Assembly: GCA_902729315.2 (NCBI GenBank)
Contig: LR746275.1
Coordinates: 3,364,001-3,428,000, forward strand
From: Spirodela intermedia
Taxonomy: Eukaryota; Streptophyta; Magnoliopsida; Alismatales; Araceae
Length of the DNA stretch: 64,000 nt
Reading direction: 5' to 3'
The notes under the pieces were generated by a model that was given only the letters and a program-made list of their open reading frames with translations, had not been told where the DNA came from and did not search any database. The translations under genes were made by a program, and so were the position numbers. Below are positions 10,757-21,013 of this stretch, one piece after another; within the stretch, counting starts at the first letter, position 1, and every line of letters begins with the position of its first letter.

Positions 10757-13700
10757 ATGACGTCCACCGCCGTGTTTCCGGCGGCGGCGGCGGCGGAGTC
10801 GGTCGACCGGGTTCTGGCGGAGATCTGCGGCACCGACGGTGAAGCGGAGGAGCTCCAGTGGGAACCTCCCCGGCGATTCCACGGCTACGCGCAACGGCTC
10901 CGCCATATCCTCGCGCAGCTCCTCCGCTCCTCGCCGCCGGGAGACCTCTCCGGGCCCTCCGTCCACACCGCCCTCCACGGCATGGCGGCGGACCTCGACA
11001 CGGCGGCGGCGGCCTTCTCCAAGCACCGCGGGAAGAGCCAGATATTTGTCCTCCTCCACTGTAAACCCCTCTGCAACTCGCTGCAGGAATCTGCCATCTC
11101 CATCGGCAACTGGCTCGCCCTCCTCCTCGACTCCCCTCTCCCCTTCTCCAACCCCGACATCCGGAAGAAGGCCGCCGACCTCGCTCTCGACCTGCAACAG
11201 ACCAATCTCAGAGTAAGATGAGTCCCCTTGGATCTTCTTCATCTTCTTCTTCCTCTGCCTGTTTCGTGCTCATAGACGCGAGGGAGCAGGTGACGGAGAA
11301 CGAGGAGAGGATATTCTACACCCTGCAGAAGGAGGGGGAGCTGCGGGTGAGCAACAAGGCGGTGCAGAGCGCCATCGTCATGGACCTGGCGAGGGCGCTG
11401 GGGGTGGAAGCCGGCGACCACGAGAAGCTCGCGGAGCAGCTGAAGCTTCTGAAGCGGGACCTCTCGGGGTTGAGCTCGGTGGCGGAACGGCGGATCCTGA
11501 TTTCCCTGGAGAAGATCTTCGACGGCTGGGCGGCGGAGCCCTACACCGCCGCCGCCGCGCGCCGCTCCAACGCCGGTGGCGAGGAGGAGGACAGCGCCCA
11601 CGTCCCCCCATACAGGAACTTCCTCTGCCCCCTCACCAAGGAGGTGATGAGAGATCCAGTGTTGCTGGAGTCTCTCCAGACATACGAGCGCTCCGCCATC
11701 GACCACTGGTTCGAGCGGTGCCTGCAAGATGGCCGAGAGCCGACCTGCCCCGTCTCCGGCCAGGTGCTCAAAACCCTAGCGCTGAAGCCCAATCTGAGTC
11801 TCGCGGGGGCCATTGAGGAGTGGATCAGCAGGAACATCGAGTCCCAGATCAGGTCCGCTTCGCAGATCCTCGCAGAGGAGGGAGATTTCCCATTGGAGCG
11901 CCTTGAGAGGGCCATGGATAATGTGTACATGATCTCCGAGGAGCACCCTTCCAGCAGGTACAGAGTGAGGAATGCGGGAATCGTCGTCCTCATGGTTAGG
12001 GTTCTCGAGAGCCGGAGGAAGGCGACGGAGTCCCACTTGAGAGCCATCGCTCTCATGGCGCTGCACAGCATGTCCAGGGACGAGGAGAGCAAGGTGAGAT
12101 TCATCCTCCTCTCCGCTCCGGTCTTCATAGAAGGGTGAAACCCAGAATAGGAAAGATCTGACCCACCTCGGAACAGGACCTAGTGCTGAGATTCATGGTG
12201 TTCTTCCTTCCCCCCTCCTCCTCTTCCTCCAGCTGATGATGCTGCACGAGGGCATGACCCGGCTGGCCATTAGAAGCCTCACCTCGAGCCTGGAGGACGA
12301 GAAGGAGTTCGCCGTGAAGCTGCTGCTGGAATTCTCCCGCGACGAGGGATACTGTGCGAAGTTAGCCTCTGAGAAAGGGGCCGTGGTTCTGCTCTCGAGC
12401 ATGGCCGGAGATCCTGAGCTTCCTATTCTGTCGAAGATCGCCGAAGATATATTGAAAAACATGGAGAAGATGGAGGAGAATATCCAGCCTCTGGCAGCTG
12501 CAGGAAGATTTCAGCCCTTACTTACTCGCCTCTGCGAAGGTAAATCATACGCCGCCCACCTCCCCTCTTTCTGCCCAACATTATCTCATAAATATTCGCC
12601 GCCATTTCTGGGCCCTGCAACTGCTCCACGGTGCGTCGCTGTTCTCACTGGAAGCTGGCTTCGGATCGAATTCGCAGGCACAGAAGGTCTCAAGATCGAG
12701 ATGGCGTCCCTTCTAGGGGGGATGAGCCTGGCGAGCGGTGATAAAGAACACATCGCTAGGAAATGCGGAAGGATTCTTATCGTCATGCTTTCATCCAGAC
12801 TGGAGGCTCGAGCAGCGAGCCTGAGAGTGCTAAAAAATCTGTCGACCTTGGACGATAACGCCGCCGTTCTTGTGGATTTCGGCGCCCTCCCCCCGTTGAC
12901 TCGCATTCTCTTAGAGAGTCAGCAAGATGAACCGCCGGGCCTGAAGGAGCTGGCGGCGTCAACAATGGCGAACATAGTTTCCAAGCCCGGCCACTGGGAG
13001 CTGGCATCTGCGGACAGAGAGAGGAACCGAATGCAGTCGGAAGTCAACGTTCACCGGCTCCTGGAGTTTCTATCTTCTTCCTCCTCCACCTCCGAGTGCC
13101 AGGCGGCGGTCCTTCAGATCCTCTGCGGGATTGCATCCTCTCCCCAAGCATCAGGTACCGCCTTCTTCTATCCCTCGCCGGCATATATTATACTCTCCAT
13201 GATGCTTCTGCGATCTTCCTCCTCTGATACTTCTGGGGCGGCGCAGATTCGGCGGCGAGCTACGTGAGGAGCGGCAATGGCGTAGGGGCCATCGTCCCGT
13301 TCCTCGAGCATCCAGAGGCGGATTGCAGAATATACGCCTACCAACTGGCGAGTCTGCTCTCGGAGAGGGTGGGCCAGGCCATGGCCGAGGAGCTGATAGC
13401 CTCCGGGAAGCTCGCGCTCCTGAAGGAGAAGCTCCTGGACGCGCGATCGTCGAGCGAGAAGACCGAAGTCGCTGCCATCCTCGCCAACCTCCCCATTCCG
13501 GGAGATCTCGTGAAGAAGATCCTCGGCATGGATCTCCTGAGATGGACGGTGGTGAGCCTCAACGAGCAGAGATTCCGCTCAATGGGGAGGAACTCCCGCC
13601 GCGCCGCCAGCATGGTGGAGGGCCTCCTCGGCATTCTGCTGCACTATACCAGAAGCGGCGACCCGGAGATCATCGCCGCCGTCTCCGAGAACCAGCTCAT

Positions 13701-14379
13701 GGCGGTCTTCAAGGAGCACCTAAGCAGCCGGTCCCAGCCCAGGGAGAGGCAACGCGCTGCCCTCGGCCTGAAGCAGCTCTCCCACTCCGCCGCTGTCGCC
13801 GCCGCCGCCGCAGCTGATTCAACCAGAGTGGCGGAGCCACGACGGCGCAGCCTCTGCGCGGCGTTCCTCGTCCTCTGCGGGGCGGCGGCGCCGGCGGGCC
13901 CCGCCGCCTGCGTGCTCCATGGCGCGGCGTGCGGGGAGAACAACTCCCTTTGCTTGGTGAAGGGGAGCTGCGTCAAGCCGCTGATCTACCTCATGAATGA
14001 CGAGGACACGCAGGTGCAGATCGCCGCCGTGGAGGCCCTCTCCACCTTGGTGGCGGAACCGCAGGGCCTGAGCAGCGCGGCCTCGGAGCTGGCGGCGCTG
14101 GGCCTCTTCAAGTCGGTGGTGGACCTATTCAAGCGGGTCAGAGTAGGGGAGCTCCATGAGAAGCTGATCTGGATGGTGGAGAAGCTCTGCAACTCGGATG
14201 AGCTCGTGCAGAGGTACTCCACCGATCAAGCTCTGGTGAGGTCGCTGGTCGAAGCCCTGAAGCACGGCACTCCCAACGCGAAGCGCTCCGCTCAGGAGGC
14301 CCTCACAAGCCTGCAGCAGCTCTCGGCCATCGGAATCAAGACCGCAACCAATCGCCGCCCCCGGAGGCTCAGCCGCTGA
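10757..14379 (+). CDS. U-box domain protein with armadillo repeats (PUB42/43/44-like E3 ligase)
   Basis: Plant U-box E3 ubiquitin ligase; the U-box recruits E2 and the ARM repeats bind substrate or membrane. Five exons: 10757-11212, 11290-12093, 12233-12539, 12678-13154 and 13247-14379, all GT-AG and in frame, for 1,058 residues. Residues 1-250 are the helical N-terminal region (motifs GKSQIFVLLHCKPLCNSLQE, TENEERIFYTLQKEG, LLKRDLSGL). The U-box spans about 261-335, starting PPYRNFLCPLTKEVMRDPV, with TYERSAIDHWF and CPVSGQVL. The rest is leucine/alanine-rich ARM repeats, for example LRVLKNLSTLDDNAAVLV and VQIAAVEALSTLVAEP. SAUL1/PUB44 and PUB43 are about 800 residues and PUB42 about 1,030, so length favours PUB42-like. 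The ATG at 10757 is preferred over an in-frame ATG at 10646 because similarity begins there. GC content is very high, giving long antisense shadow frames. Confidence 0.91.
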
Positions 14380-14469
14380 TCGCCACCATTCACACCATCT
14401 GGGAGGTCTTCTCTGCTGGTTTATATATCTGGAAGATCCCTGGAGCTTAGCTGTATGTAGAATCTGCTC

Positions 14470-14531
<62 letters not shown>
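14470..14531. repeat. (CT)n microsatellite in U-box gene 3'UTR region
   Basis: About 30 CT units with one TTT interruption, starting 91 bp after the stop codon, so probably within the 3'UTR. Confidence 0.95.
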
Positions 14532-14533
<2 letters not shown>

Positions 14534-14788
14534 TGTTGTAGAAAAACCATGTATTTATTTTTTGTATAATTAGGGAGCGAAGACTGAATAAATTCGTCCT
14601 TCAATTTTTTACAGCTCCATTATTTTTCTAAGGAAACTCGACGGAAAAAAATACCCTCTTTGCCCGAGTCTCGGCCAGGCCCGGCCCATTAGCACCCACC
14701 CTCGTTGCTTATTATGGAATTCAACCCGATCAAAACTGACAAACTTTTTAGGATAAAAAATGGTAAATACTACAGTTGAAGTCGTAGT

Positions 14789-14800
14789 GAGAGAAAGTGA

Positions 14801-14862
<62 letters not shown>
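14789..14862. repeat. (GA)n microsatellite
   Basis: Imperfect GA repeats at the left give way to about 25 perfect units, in the spacer between the U-box and DUF3741 genes. Confidence 0.95.
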
Positions 14863-14864
<2 letters not shown>

Positions 14865-14899
14865 GGGCCGAAGAGTGCACTGAAAACTGAGCTCTTCAT

Positions 14900-14900
<1 letters not shown>

Positions 14901-14930
<30 letters not shown>
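14901..14930. repeat. (AG)n microsatellite
   Basis: Fifteen AG units, only 38 bp from the preceding GA tract and in the same strand sense. Confidence 0.95.
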
Positions 14931-14933
<3 letters not shown>

Positions 14934-15212
14934 GCTTTACTGTGCCACGCTTGCCGTTGACTGTAATGATCGCTGTCTTCTTCAAGTCTGGATGAGGCAT
15001 TGTCTGTCGGGTGTGAATAAAGCTCCGACTTTATACACCGGGCATCAATAAATCGACAAATACGTCGTCCAAAACCTTACCCCGCTCTACTCCTCCGTAG
15101 CCCTGCCGGTCAACCCAGCGGGGTGGGGAGGGATCCACCCTTCTGTGGTTCAAATTTGAATCTGCCCGTCAAAGAGAAAAAAGGAAAAGCCGAACAGGCG
15201 AAAGCATGCCGT

Positions 15213-15216
<4 letters not shown>

Positions 15217-15247
<31 letters not shown>
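15217..15247. repeat. (TC)n microsatellite
   Basis: About 15 TC units, opposite in strand sense to the GA tracts on either side. Confidence 0.95.
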
Positions 15248-15249
<2 letters not shown>

Positions 15250-15492
15250 GTTCAAGGGTGCAAGTGGAAGACAGACCCTGGAGGTGTCTTCTTCTTCTTC
15301 TTCTCTGTATTTGTTGAGAGGGGGGGAGGTTTTTGGGGCGGTGAAGATGAAGAAAAGACTGTGCTTTTGACTGCGTTCAGCTCCCACCGACAGCTACCGG
15401 CGAACTCCACGGAAGCCGCCAGATCCCGCTCCGCCGAGCACCGCCGTCAACGTCGGCGGTCACTGGTTTGCCCACGTTGCTCATATATATAC

Positions 15493-15493
<1 letters not shown>

Positions 15494-15550
<57 letters not shown>

Positions 15551-15552
15551 GG
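15494..15552. repeat. (AG)n microsatellite
   Basis: About 28 AG units with one AAA interruption, about 390 bp before the DUF3741 protein start codon. Confidence 0.95.
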
Positions 15553-15699
15553 GGTAGTAAGAATTATTTTAATGTATATGTACAATTGTACAAGAGATGG
15601 GGGTTAATATGTGAGTAGTATTAAGTTTTGGGTGTGAGGTGAACTGGCGGGCAGGGTCGGTGGAATCGTGCACGTTACGGCGGGGGGCCACGCTTCTCT

Positions 15700-15714
15700 C
15701 CCCCCCCCCCCCCC
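15700..15714. repeat. Poly-C run
   Basis: Fifteen consecutive C residues directly after a CTCTCT stretch, about 225 bp before the DUF3741 start codon; likely promoter or 5'UTR. Length may be uncertain through sequencing slippage. Confidence 0.85.
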
Positions 15715-15937
15715 TTAATCTCTCGAGAACGCAGAAGAAGCAACCCCGCTGTGGCGGGTCTCGCCGTTCAAACTCTCGGGACCATCCACCTTCTTCTTCT
15801 TCCTCCTCCTCCCTCGGTGGACCGCCGCCGCTTTCCACGGCCACCTTCCTACTCCTCCCTTCCCTCCCTCAGATTTTCAAATCTCCCTCATTTATAGCGC
15901 CGCCACCTTCCCCTTCCCCACTTCGCTTTCCCCCCCC

Positions 15938-17072
15938 ATGAAGACTCCTTCTTCTTCCTCCTCCTCCTCCTCCTTCGGACTGAATTCTGGTGGCAGTGCC
16001 GCCGGCTGTCTGCCGGGGGTCCTCCGCCGGCTCCTCTGCGGAGCGCTGGACGCCGGCGACGGGGAAGGTTTCCTCCCGACGAGCCCGGCGGCGGCGCCGC
16101 CGGTGCCTGGGCTGGTGGCGAGGCTGATGGGCCTGGAGACCTTGCCGGTGGTCGCTAATGGGCCTCGAGGCCCGGCGGCGGACAGGTGGCCGGTGTTCCG
16201 GGAGGCCGGCGAGTTCTTGCTGCTGAGCTTCTGCGCCGACGATGGAGAGGAGAGCTTACAGTCTGAGAGCAAGACCGATATGAAGGAAGCGTCTGTTAGA
16301 ACCAGAGCAGGGAAGAAGAGGACGGAGAAGAAGAAGAAGAAGCAGTGGTCAACGGCCTGCAGAACCATGGCGGAAGCTGATTCCGGGTCCTCACAGAATT
16401 TGAGCCCGGTCTCTGTTCTCGTTCGCTCGCCGGAGCAGGACGGCGAAGAGCAGACCGATACCAGCGCCACCATCTCTGGTAATTCCGCCACCGTGGATCC
16501 ATCGTTTCCTCAACTGAAACCGGCGGCGCTGGTTGCTGATCTCCCTCCCTGTTCATGCAGATGCAGAAGAGGAAGCGGCACCGGGGAGGAGCTCGAGGAG
16601 GAAGCTGTCGTCAGAATTGGACTGCATCGACGGTCCACCGCCGCCATTCCCTTTGACCCTCGACGAGAAGAGAGAGACGGCGACCGCCGTCGCAGACCCT
16701 CTCTGCTCCGCAGATCCATGGGCTGAAGCTCGCCGCCTGGCGGAGGAAGAAGTTGACAAATCCAAATGGGTTCACAGAGATTCTCGGAAAACAGAGGACT
16801 CCCATGAAATCGCCGTGGAGCTCGGCCTCCACATTCTTGACTCCCTCATCTGCGACGCAGTGGGCTCCCTGAAAACCTGCAACTACCGATCAAGCTCCAG
16901 CCCTCCTCCCCACTCCCTCCACCGAGCTTCAGAAACCCTAATCGTAGAAACCACGGCCACCAGGGGGATCACAGGGGGAGCTCCAGTGGGGAGGAGACTG
17001 TCCACCGACTGTAAAACCCTCCAAGTCGGAGACTTGGAGCTCTCTGTATTTACCATGAAAGTATGGAATTAA
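15938..17072 (+). CDS. Short DUF3741 protein (TRM/LONGIFOLIA-like)
   Basis: Two exons, 15938-16478 and 16561-17072 (an 82-bp GT-AG intron joins two different frames), give 350 residues. PGLVARLMGLETLP (residues 57-70) is the conserved DUF3741 motif of TON1-recruiting-motif (TRM)/LONGIFOLIA proteins, which link to cortical microtubules and control cell shape. The middle is low-complexity with a lysine-rich run (KKRTEKKKKK), fitting nuclear or microtubule association. The C-terminal region has EIAVELGLHILDSLICDAV, reminiscent of the closing DUF4378 helix of longer members, and the protein ends ELSVFTMKVWN. At 350 residues it is much shorter than most TRMs (600-1,000), so it belongs to a short subgroup or is not a true TRM. 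Assignment rests mainly on one strong motif; function is inferred. Confidence 0.75.
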
Positions 17073-17959
17073 TGGCGGAACGGGTCCTCTGATCTTCTTT
17101 CTCTTCCCCTCTCTCCCTCTCCTGCCGCTTCGGCAGCCGCTTTTTTCGCGGATTCCCGCGAGAAAGTGGGAGGAACTGTCCCCGTCGGACCCTCGCCGCC
17201 AGAGCTGGTCCCATCCAAGTTGGTCCTTTTCCAGACACATTTAGTCCCCTTGGCCGGCCTGGAACGTGGGGAAAATATGCCTTTTTTTTCTATTTATGGG
17301 ACGTTATCGGACATGGCGGGTGCCGATTTTTTATTTTTTATTTCCCGTTCTCCAGCATCACTGAGATAGACAAAAAGGTAAGTATTTATTTAAATGGTTC
17401 ATATAGACAATAAGATGGAGGGATCTTGGGGGGCGTAAATGGCCTGAAAAGCTCAGAGTCAGACCCAAATGGGCCCGGTATGGGCTCGCTTGTCTCGAAT
17501 CTGTTTATCAGCCTATTAAGGGAAAATTAATCATTTATTTTAAAAATAAATTTTGAAAGAAAAAATACGAAATGTCATTAGTTCACACATATAAATTTGG
17601 CATTATATTTATTTTTATATAATTATTTTCAGCATTTTGGATCCATGCCTTATAAACGTTTATTTTTTCTAGAGTTTTTTAAAAGAAAATTTACGAATAA
17701 GTTATATATTTTTTGGCGAGCATAATTTATTTCCTTATTGGGAAAAAAGAGAGCCGGTTGCTTCCACCCCTCGTCTCTCGGATGGGTCATGCTCGCTGTT
17801 CGCCTCACCATCGGGAGCGACTGCCGGAGCTCTTGGCCGCGACGGTGCCGCCGGTTCCCAGCGATAGTAAGCTAACGTTTCCTCCCCAGTCCTTGCTCTC
17901 GATTCTTCTCTGATTAAAGGGAAAAATCTTCGGTGTGGTGATGTTTCTTCTACGCATAG
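17073..17959. other. Intergenic between DUF3741 and AllA-like genes
   Basis: The left part is GC-moderate 3' flank; 17400-17740 is AT-rich with no open frame of note; 17740-17959 is probably the promoter and 5'UTR of the next gene. No repeats or genes seen. Confidence 0.6.
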
Positions 17960-19825
17960 ATGGATTCATCGCGAGTCGCCACAAGAACGCCTGTGACGGT
18001 GAATCTAAAGGCCATTGAGGCCACCCCGGAGAGCTTCGCGGAGTTCGGCCAGGTGATATCGGTCTCTCCGGACGGGGAGGAGTTCGGGCCGAATGATGCA
18101 CAGCTGGAGCTCCACCGCGGTGTCCCAAGGCATCCTCATACTTTCTCTTCGTGGTTTTGAATCTGCAACTTCTTTGCCGTATTTGGCGTTCTGTTTCGGT
18201 TTCACCCCGTGCCAGACTGTTCTTTCTCTTCTTCTTCTTCTTCTTCTTCTTCTTCTGACTTCCTCGCGGTAATCATCTCGTTCTCAATTCGAAGTGTACA
18301 CACGATGAAATCTCCACGGTGAATTGTGAGATGTTTGATGAGTATTATCAAATTACCAGGGGGTTCTGCTGGTTCTACTCCCTTGCCTCTCGTCCTTTTG
18401 GCTGATTCGACGAGTTCCATTGGTTTCCTGACAAATCAACAGACAAAATATTTGGTTGGAAAATGATTTGTTGTTATTTTTTTGCTCGCAGATCCTAAAT
18501 TTTCTTAAAAAAATATCCTGCCAACTGAATGATTCAATCTCCTTTGATTCCTCGAACTTTCCACAATCTCTCCATGAAGGGAAGGCACATCTCGGTCAAT
18601 CACCCGCTGTTGTTCTTCAATTTCCCTAATATTTCTTTCATTCGTAATAGGTTCTACATCATGCGTCTACAAGAGCGCGAGCTCAAGTTCGCTAATATCA
18701 CTCACCATGCCAGTGTGACCCAATGCCTCGGTGCCATTGGCGGTGACGAATGGTATCTTGGAGTGGCCAAGGCCTCCATCTGTGATGGGGAGACGGCGAG
18801 CGACACGGGCAAGAAGGTTTCAAAGGCGGCCTCTGGGCACTGCTATTTGCCTCCCCACCCTAACGATGTAGTCGCCTTCAAAATAGCCGGCCCCAAGTTT
18901 CTGAAGTTGAACGTCGGGACATGGCATGCTGGGCCCTTGTTCAGAAAGAAGGCCATGGATTTCTACAATCTAGAGCTCTCAAACACCAATGTAAGTGCTT
19001 CTTCTTCGTTAATTCGCTTCCCTCTCATGTGTACTCCTAAAGTGGACTTTATCTTTAGCTGCTTGGTTTAGGATTTAAGGTTGTGTTTATGTTCTTAAAA
19101 ATTCTTCTGATTTTCTTCAGCAAAAGTCAATACCGATAATGAGATCTTCTGTTTTTTAGCATACTTTGTATATGATCATATACTGTCTATGCCCAATTAT
19201 TTCCATTAGTTTCATCTCCTGTTAAGTAGGCTGGATTTTAGGCATTTGGTTCATGTTCTTCTTTATGATTTTGATTCATGCCAAGATAGAAGCCTTTTTT
19301 CTTCAAAAATCTCTCCAGTTCCTTTGATATGAATGTGAGGCCAATAATAAAAAAAATCCAGTTCTTTCACTTTGTTCCTTTACCCAGAAAAGTGGTCTGG
19401 ATTTTACTCATGCATTTGAGATTTCTAGAAATCACGCAGAGATACTCTCGTACCGAATTGGGCAGTTCATCAGCATTCCCGGCTGTTTAGTACATACAGT
19501 AAAGAGATCTCTGCTTTAATAGCTACCCAATACTAAAAAATAACTCAAGAACATGAAGAGTAAGAGGAGAATTTTGCATGGTTCTAACCTATACTTACCA
19601 CAAAATAAAATAAAATAAAAAAGTATGCCTACCTGATCTGAACGCTTCAGCCCAGCTCTGAAATCCCCTTTCAGAACTGAAATCTCATGGCCCAATCTAT
19701 CCAGGGAAGCCCAGAGGTGCTACTAATTTCTTCGCACGTGTGGTTTGGCCCTGCAGGTGTTGGATCACACTATGCACAATTTCTCGAAGGAAAATGGGGT
19801 GGTCTTCTTGATCGAAGACGATTAA
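17960..19825 (+). CDS. AllA-like protein (ureidoglycolate hydrolase/lyase family)
   Basis: Plant member of the AllA superfamily (annotated ureidoglycolate hydrolase; At2g35810/20/30 group). Bacterial AllA splits ureidoglycolate to glyoxylate and urea. In plants the allantoin pathway uses an unrelated amidohydrolase, so the role here is uncertain. Three exons: 17960-18129, 18651-18990 and 19757-19825, giving 192 residues. Motifs in order: AIEATPESFAEFGQVI, FGPNDAQLELHRGVPR, FYIMRLQERELKF, ITHHASVTQCLGAIGGDEWY, IAGPKFLKLNVGTWHAGPLF, MDFYNLELSNTN and ENGVVFLIEDD. Family homology needs RGVPR to join FYIM directly, which puts the first donor at a GC dinucleotide (CCAAG|GCATCC) rather than GT. A GT at 18151 keeps the same frame and would add seven residues. 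The position of FGPNDAQLELHRGVPR matches the family, so the start at MDSSRVATRTP is reasonable. Confidence 0.92.
18223..18256. repeat. (TTC)n microsatellite in intron 1 of AllA-like gene
   Basis: About ten TTC/CTT units about 95 bp into the first intron. Confidence 0.9.
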
Positions 19826-20251
19826 AGCTTGTGTTCCTGGTGCAAAGGAGGACGAAGAGGAGGACGACGATGATGCCATGTGAAGGTCAACCTGAGATTT
19901 GTGACGTGGCGATTTCCTATTGAATAAATGAAGACAATGATGTGGTCACCCGGTAAATATTTCCAGGGAAAAAAAAGATTTTTCCGATGAATATGAATCG
20001 GGTTTCTGGAACAATGGTCACAATTTGGGCCCAGATGTTTTATTCTGCCGAAAATCAAAGCATGGTTCGGCCATGATCCGCCAATAATCAGACCTTGTTC
20101 CTCATGGCCACTAGGAGATTTTGACTTTATGGCCCATTGGGTTCGCTTCCTGGACCGTTTAACGGCCATCAGAGCTCCTGCCCGGGACTGGCCATCATCC
20201 ACATCCGGCTAACCGGTTCACCGATTCGTTCTCGGATGGATAAGATGTGAG

Positions 20252-20291
<40 letters not shown>

Positions 20292-20305
20292 AGTGAAGTG
20301 GAGCT
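19826..20305. other. Intergenic between AllA-like and rhodanese genes
   Basis: The 480-bp spacer contains the AllA-like 3' flank and ends with a (GA)n tract 15 bp before the rhodanese start codon. No gene seen. Confidence 0.7.
20254..20290. repeat. (GA)n microsatellite in rhodanese 5'UTR
   Basis: About 18 GA units ending 15 bp before the ATG, so almost certainly transcribed in the 5' leader. Confidence 0.95.
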
Positions 20306-21013
20306 ATGGTGGCAGTCCTGGACCTGGTGCCGTCCCTGGGGAAGAACTTGGTGGCGGGGACGAGAGCACAGGTGGGCTCCTCGGGGCGCGGGAAGGAGCT
20401 GATACGAACGGGCGCCGTCCGGGCCATCCCGCCGGCGGAGGCGGCGGCGGCCCTCGCAGGCGGCGGCTTCCGGCTGCTCGACATCAGGCCGGAGTGGGAG
20501 CGGAGCAAGGCCCGTGTGCGGGATTCCCTCCACGTTCCCCTCTTCGTTGAAGACACCGACGGCGGCCCCCTCACCCTCCTCAAGAAGTCCGTCCACTTCG
20601 GCTACATCGGCCTCTGGACAGGGCAGCTCCTCACCACCTTCAACGGCGACTTCCTCGGGCAGGTCCAGACGGTCGTCCCCGACAAGGAGGAGAAGCTTCT
20701 CGTCGCCTGCGGCGAAGGCCTGAGGTGACAGCACCGCCGCCCCCTACCTTTCTCTCTCCTCTCTTCTACTCTCACACCCTTCCTTTCTCTCTCCTCTTCT
20801 ATCTCTCTCAGGTCGATGATCGCGGTCTCGATGCTGCACGCCGGCGGGTACAGGAATCTCGGGTGGCTGGCCGGCGGGTTCAACCGGTCAAAGGGCGCTG
20901 ACTTCCCGGAGGTGGAGGGGGAGACCGAGCTGCGGTATGCCACCGCGGGCGGCGCCTCCTACATCTTCCTCCGCCTGCTCCTGCTGCTGCAGGTGCTGGG
21001 GAAGGACAGCTAG
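20306..21013 (+). CDS. STR10: Rhodanese-like domain protein 10-like (predicted chloroplast)
   Basis: Single-domain rhodanese (sulfurtransferase fold), closest by eye to Arabidopsis STR10. Two exons, 20306-20724 and 20812-21013, give 206 residues. Motifs: LLDIRPEWERSKARVRDSLH (substrate-entry region), VPLFVEDTDGGPLTLLKKSV, HFGYIGLWTGQ and ACGEGLRS. The last contains the C-x4-R active-site loop with the catalytic cysteine intact, split by the intron within the Arg codon. ELRYATAGGAS is followed by a Leu-rich hydrophobic end (about residues 190-203) that could anchor it in a membrane. STR10 is annotated as plastid; this N-terminus is short and only weakly transit-peptide-like, so targeting is inferred. 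The ATG is 15 bp after a GA tract, and no better in-frame start exists upstream. Intron 1 is only 87 bp and pyrimidine-rich. Confidence 0.9.

Larger units (their letters stand above)
14380..15937. other. Intergenic: U-box 3' flank and DUF3741 gene 5' flank, microsatellite-rich
   Basis: No supported gene. Five (GA/CT)n tracts fall within 1.1 kb (14470-14531, 14789-14862, 14901-14930, 15217-15247, 15494-15552), plus a run of 15 C at 15700-15714. Pyrimidine-rich, CTTC-type sequence continues to the start codon at 15938, typical of a plant 5'UTR. Confidence 0.7.

Noticed and set aside
10517-11242. 241-codon minus-strand frame
   Set aside because: Exactly antisense to U-box exon 1; GC-rich codon-periodic sequence opens antisense frames. 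The sense frame carries the family motifs.
11239-12128. Long minus-strand frames (162 and 195 codons)
   Set aside because: Antisense shadows of the U-box and ARM coding exons.
13323-13976. Alternate-frame and antisense frames in the last ARM exon
   Set aside because: Shadows of the real exon 13247-14379; no motif of their own.
15892-16491. 199-codon minus-strand frame
   Set aside because: Antisense to the DUF3741 exon and rich in Ser/Pro low-complexity residues.
20195-20734. 179-codon minus-strand frame
   Set aside because: Antisense to the rhodanese exon; it includes the GA tract.
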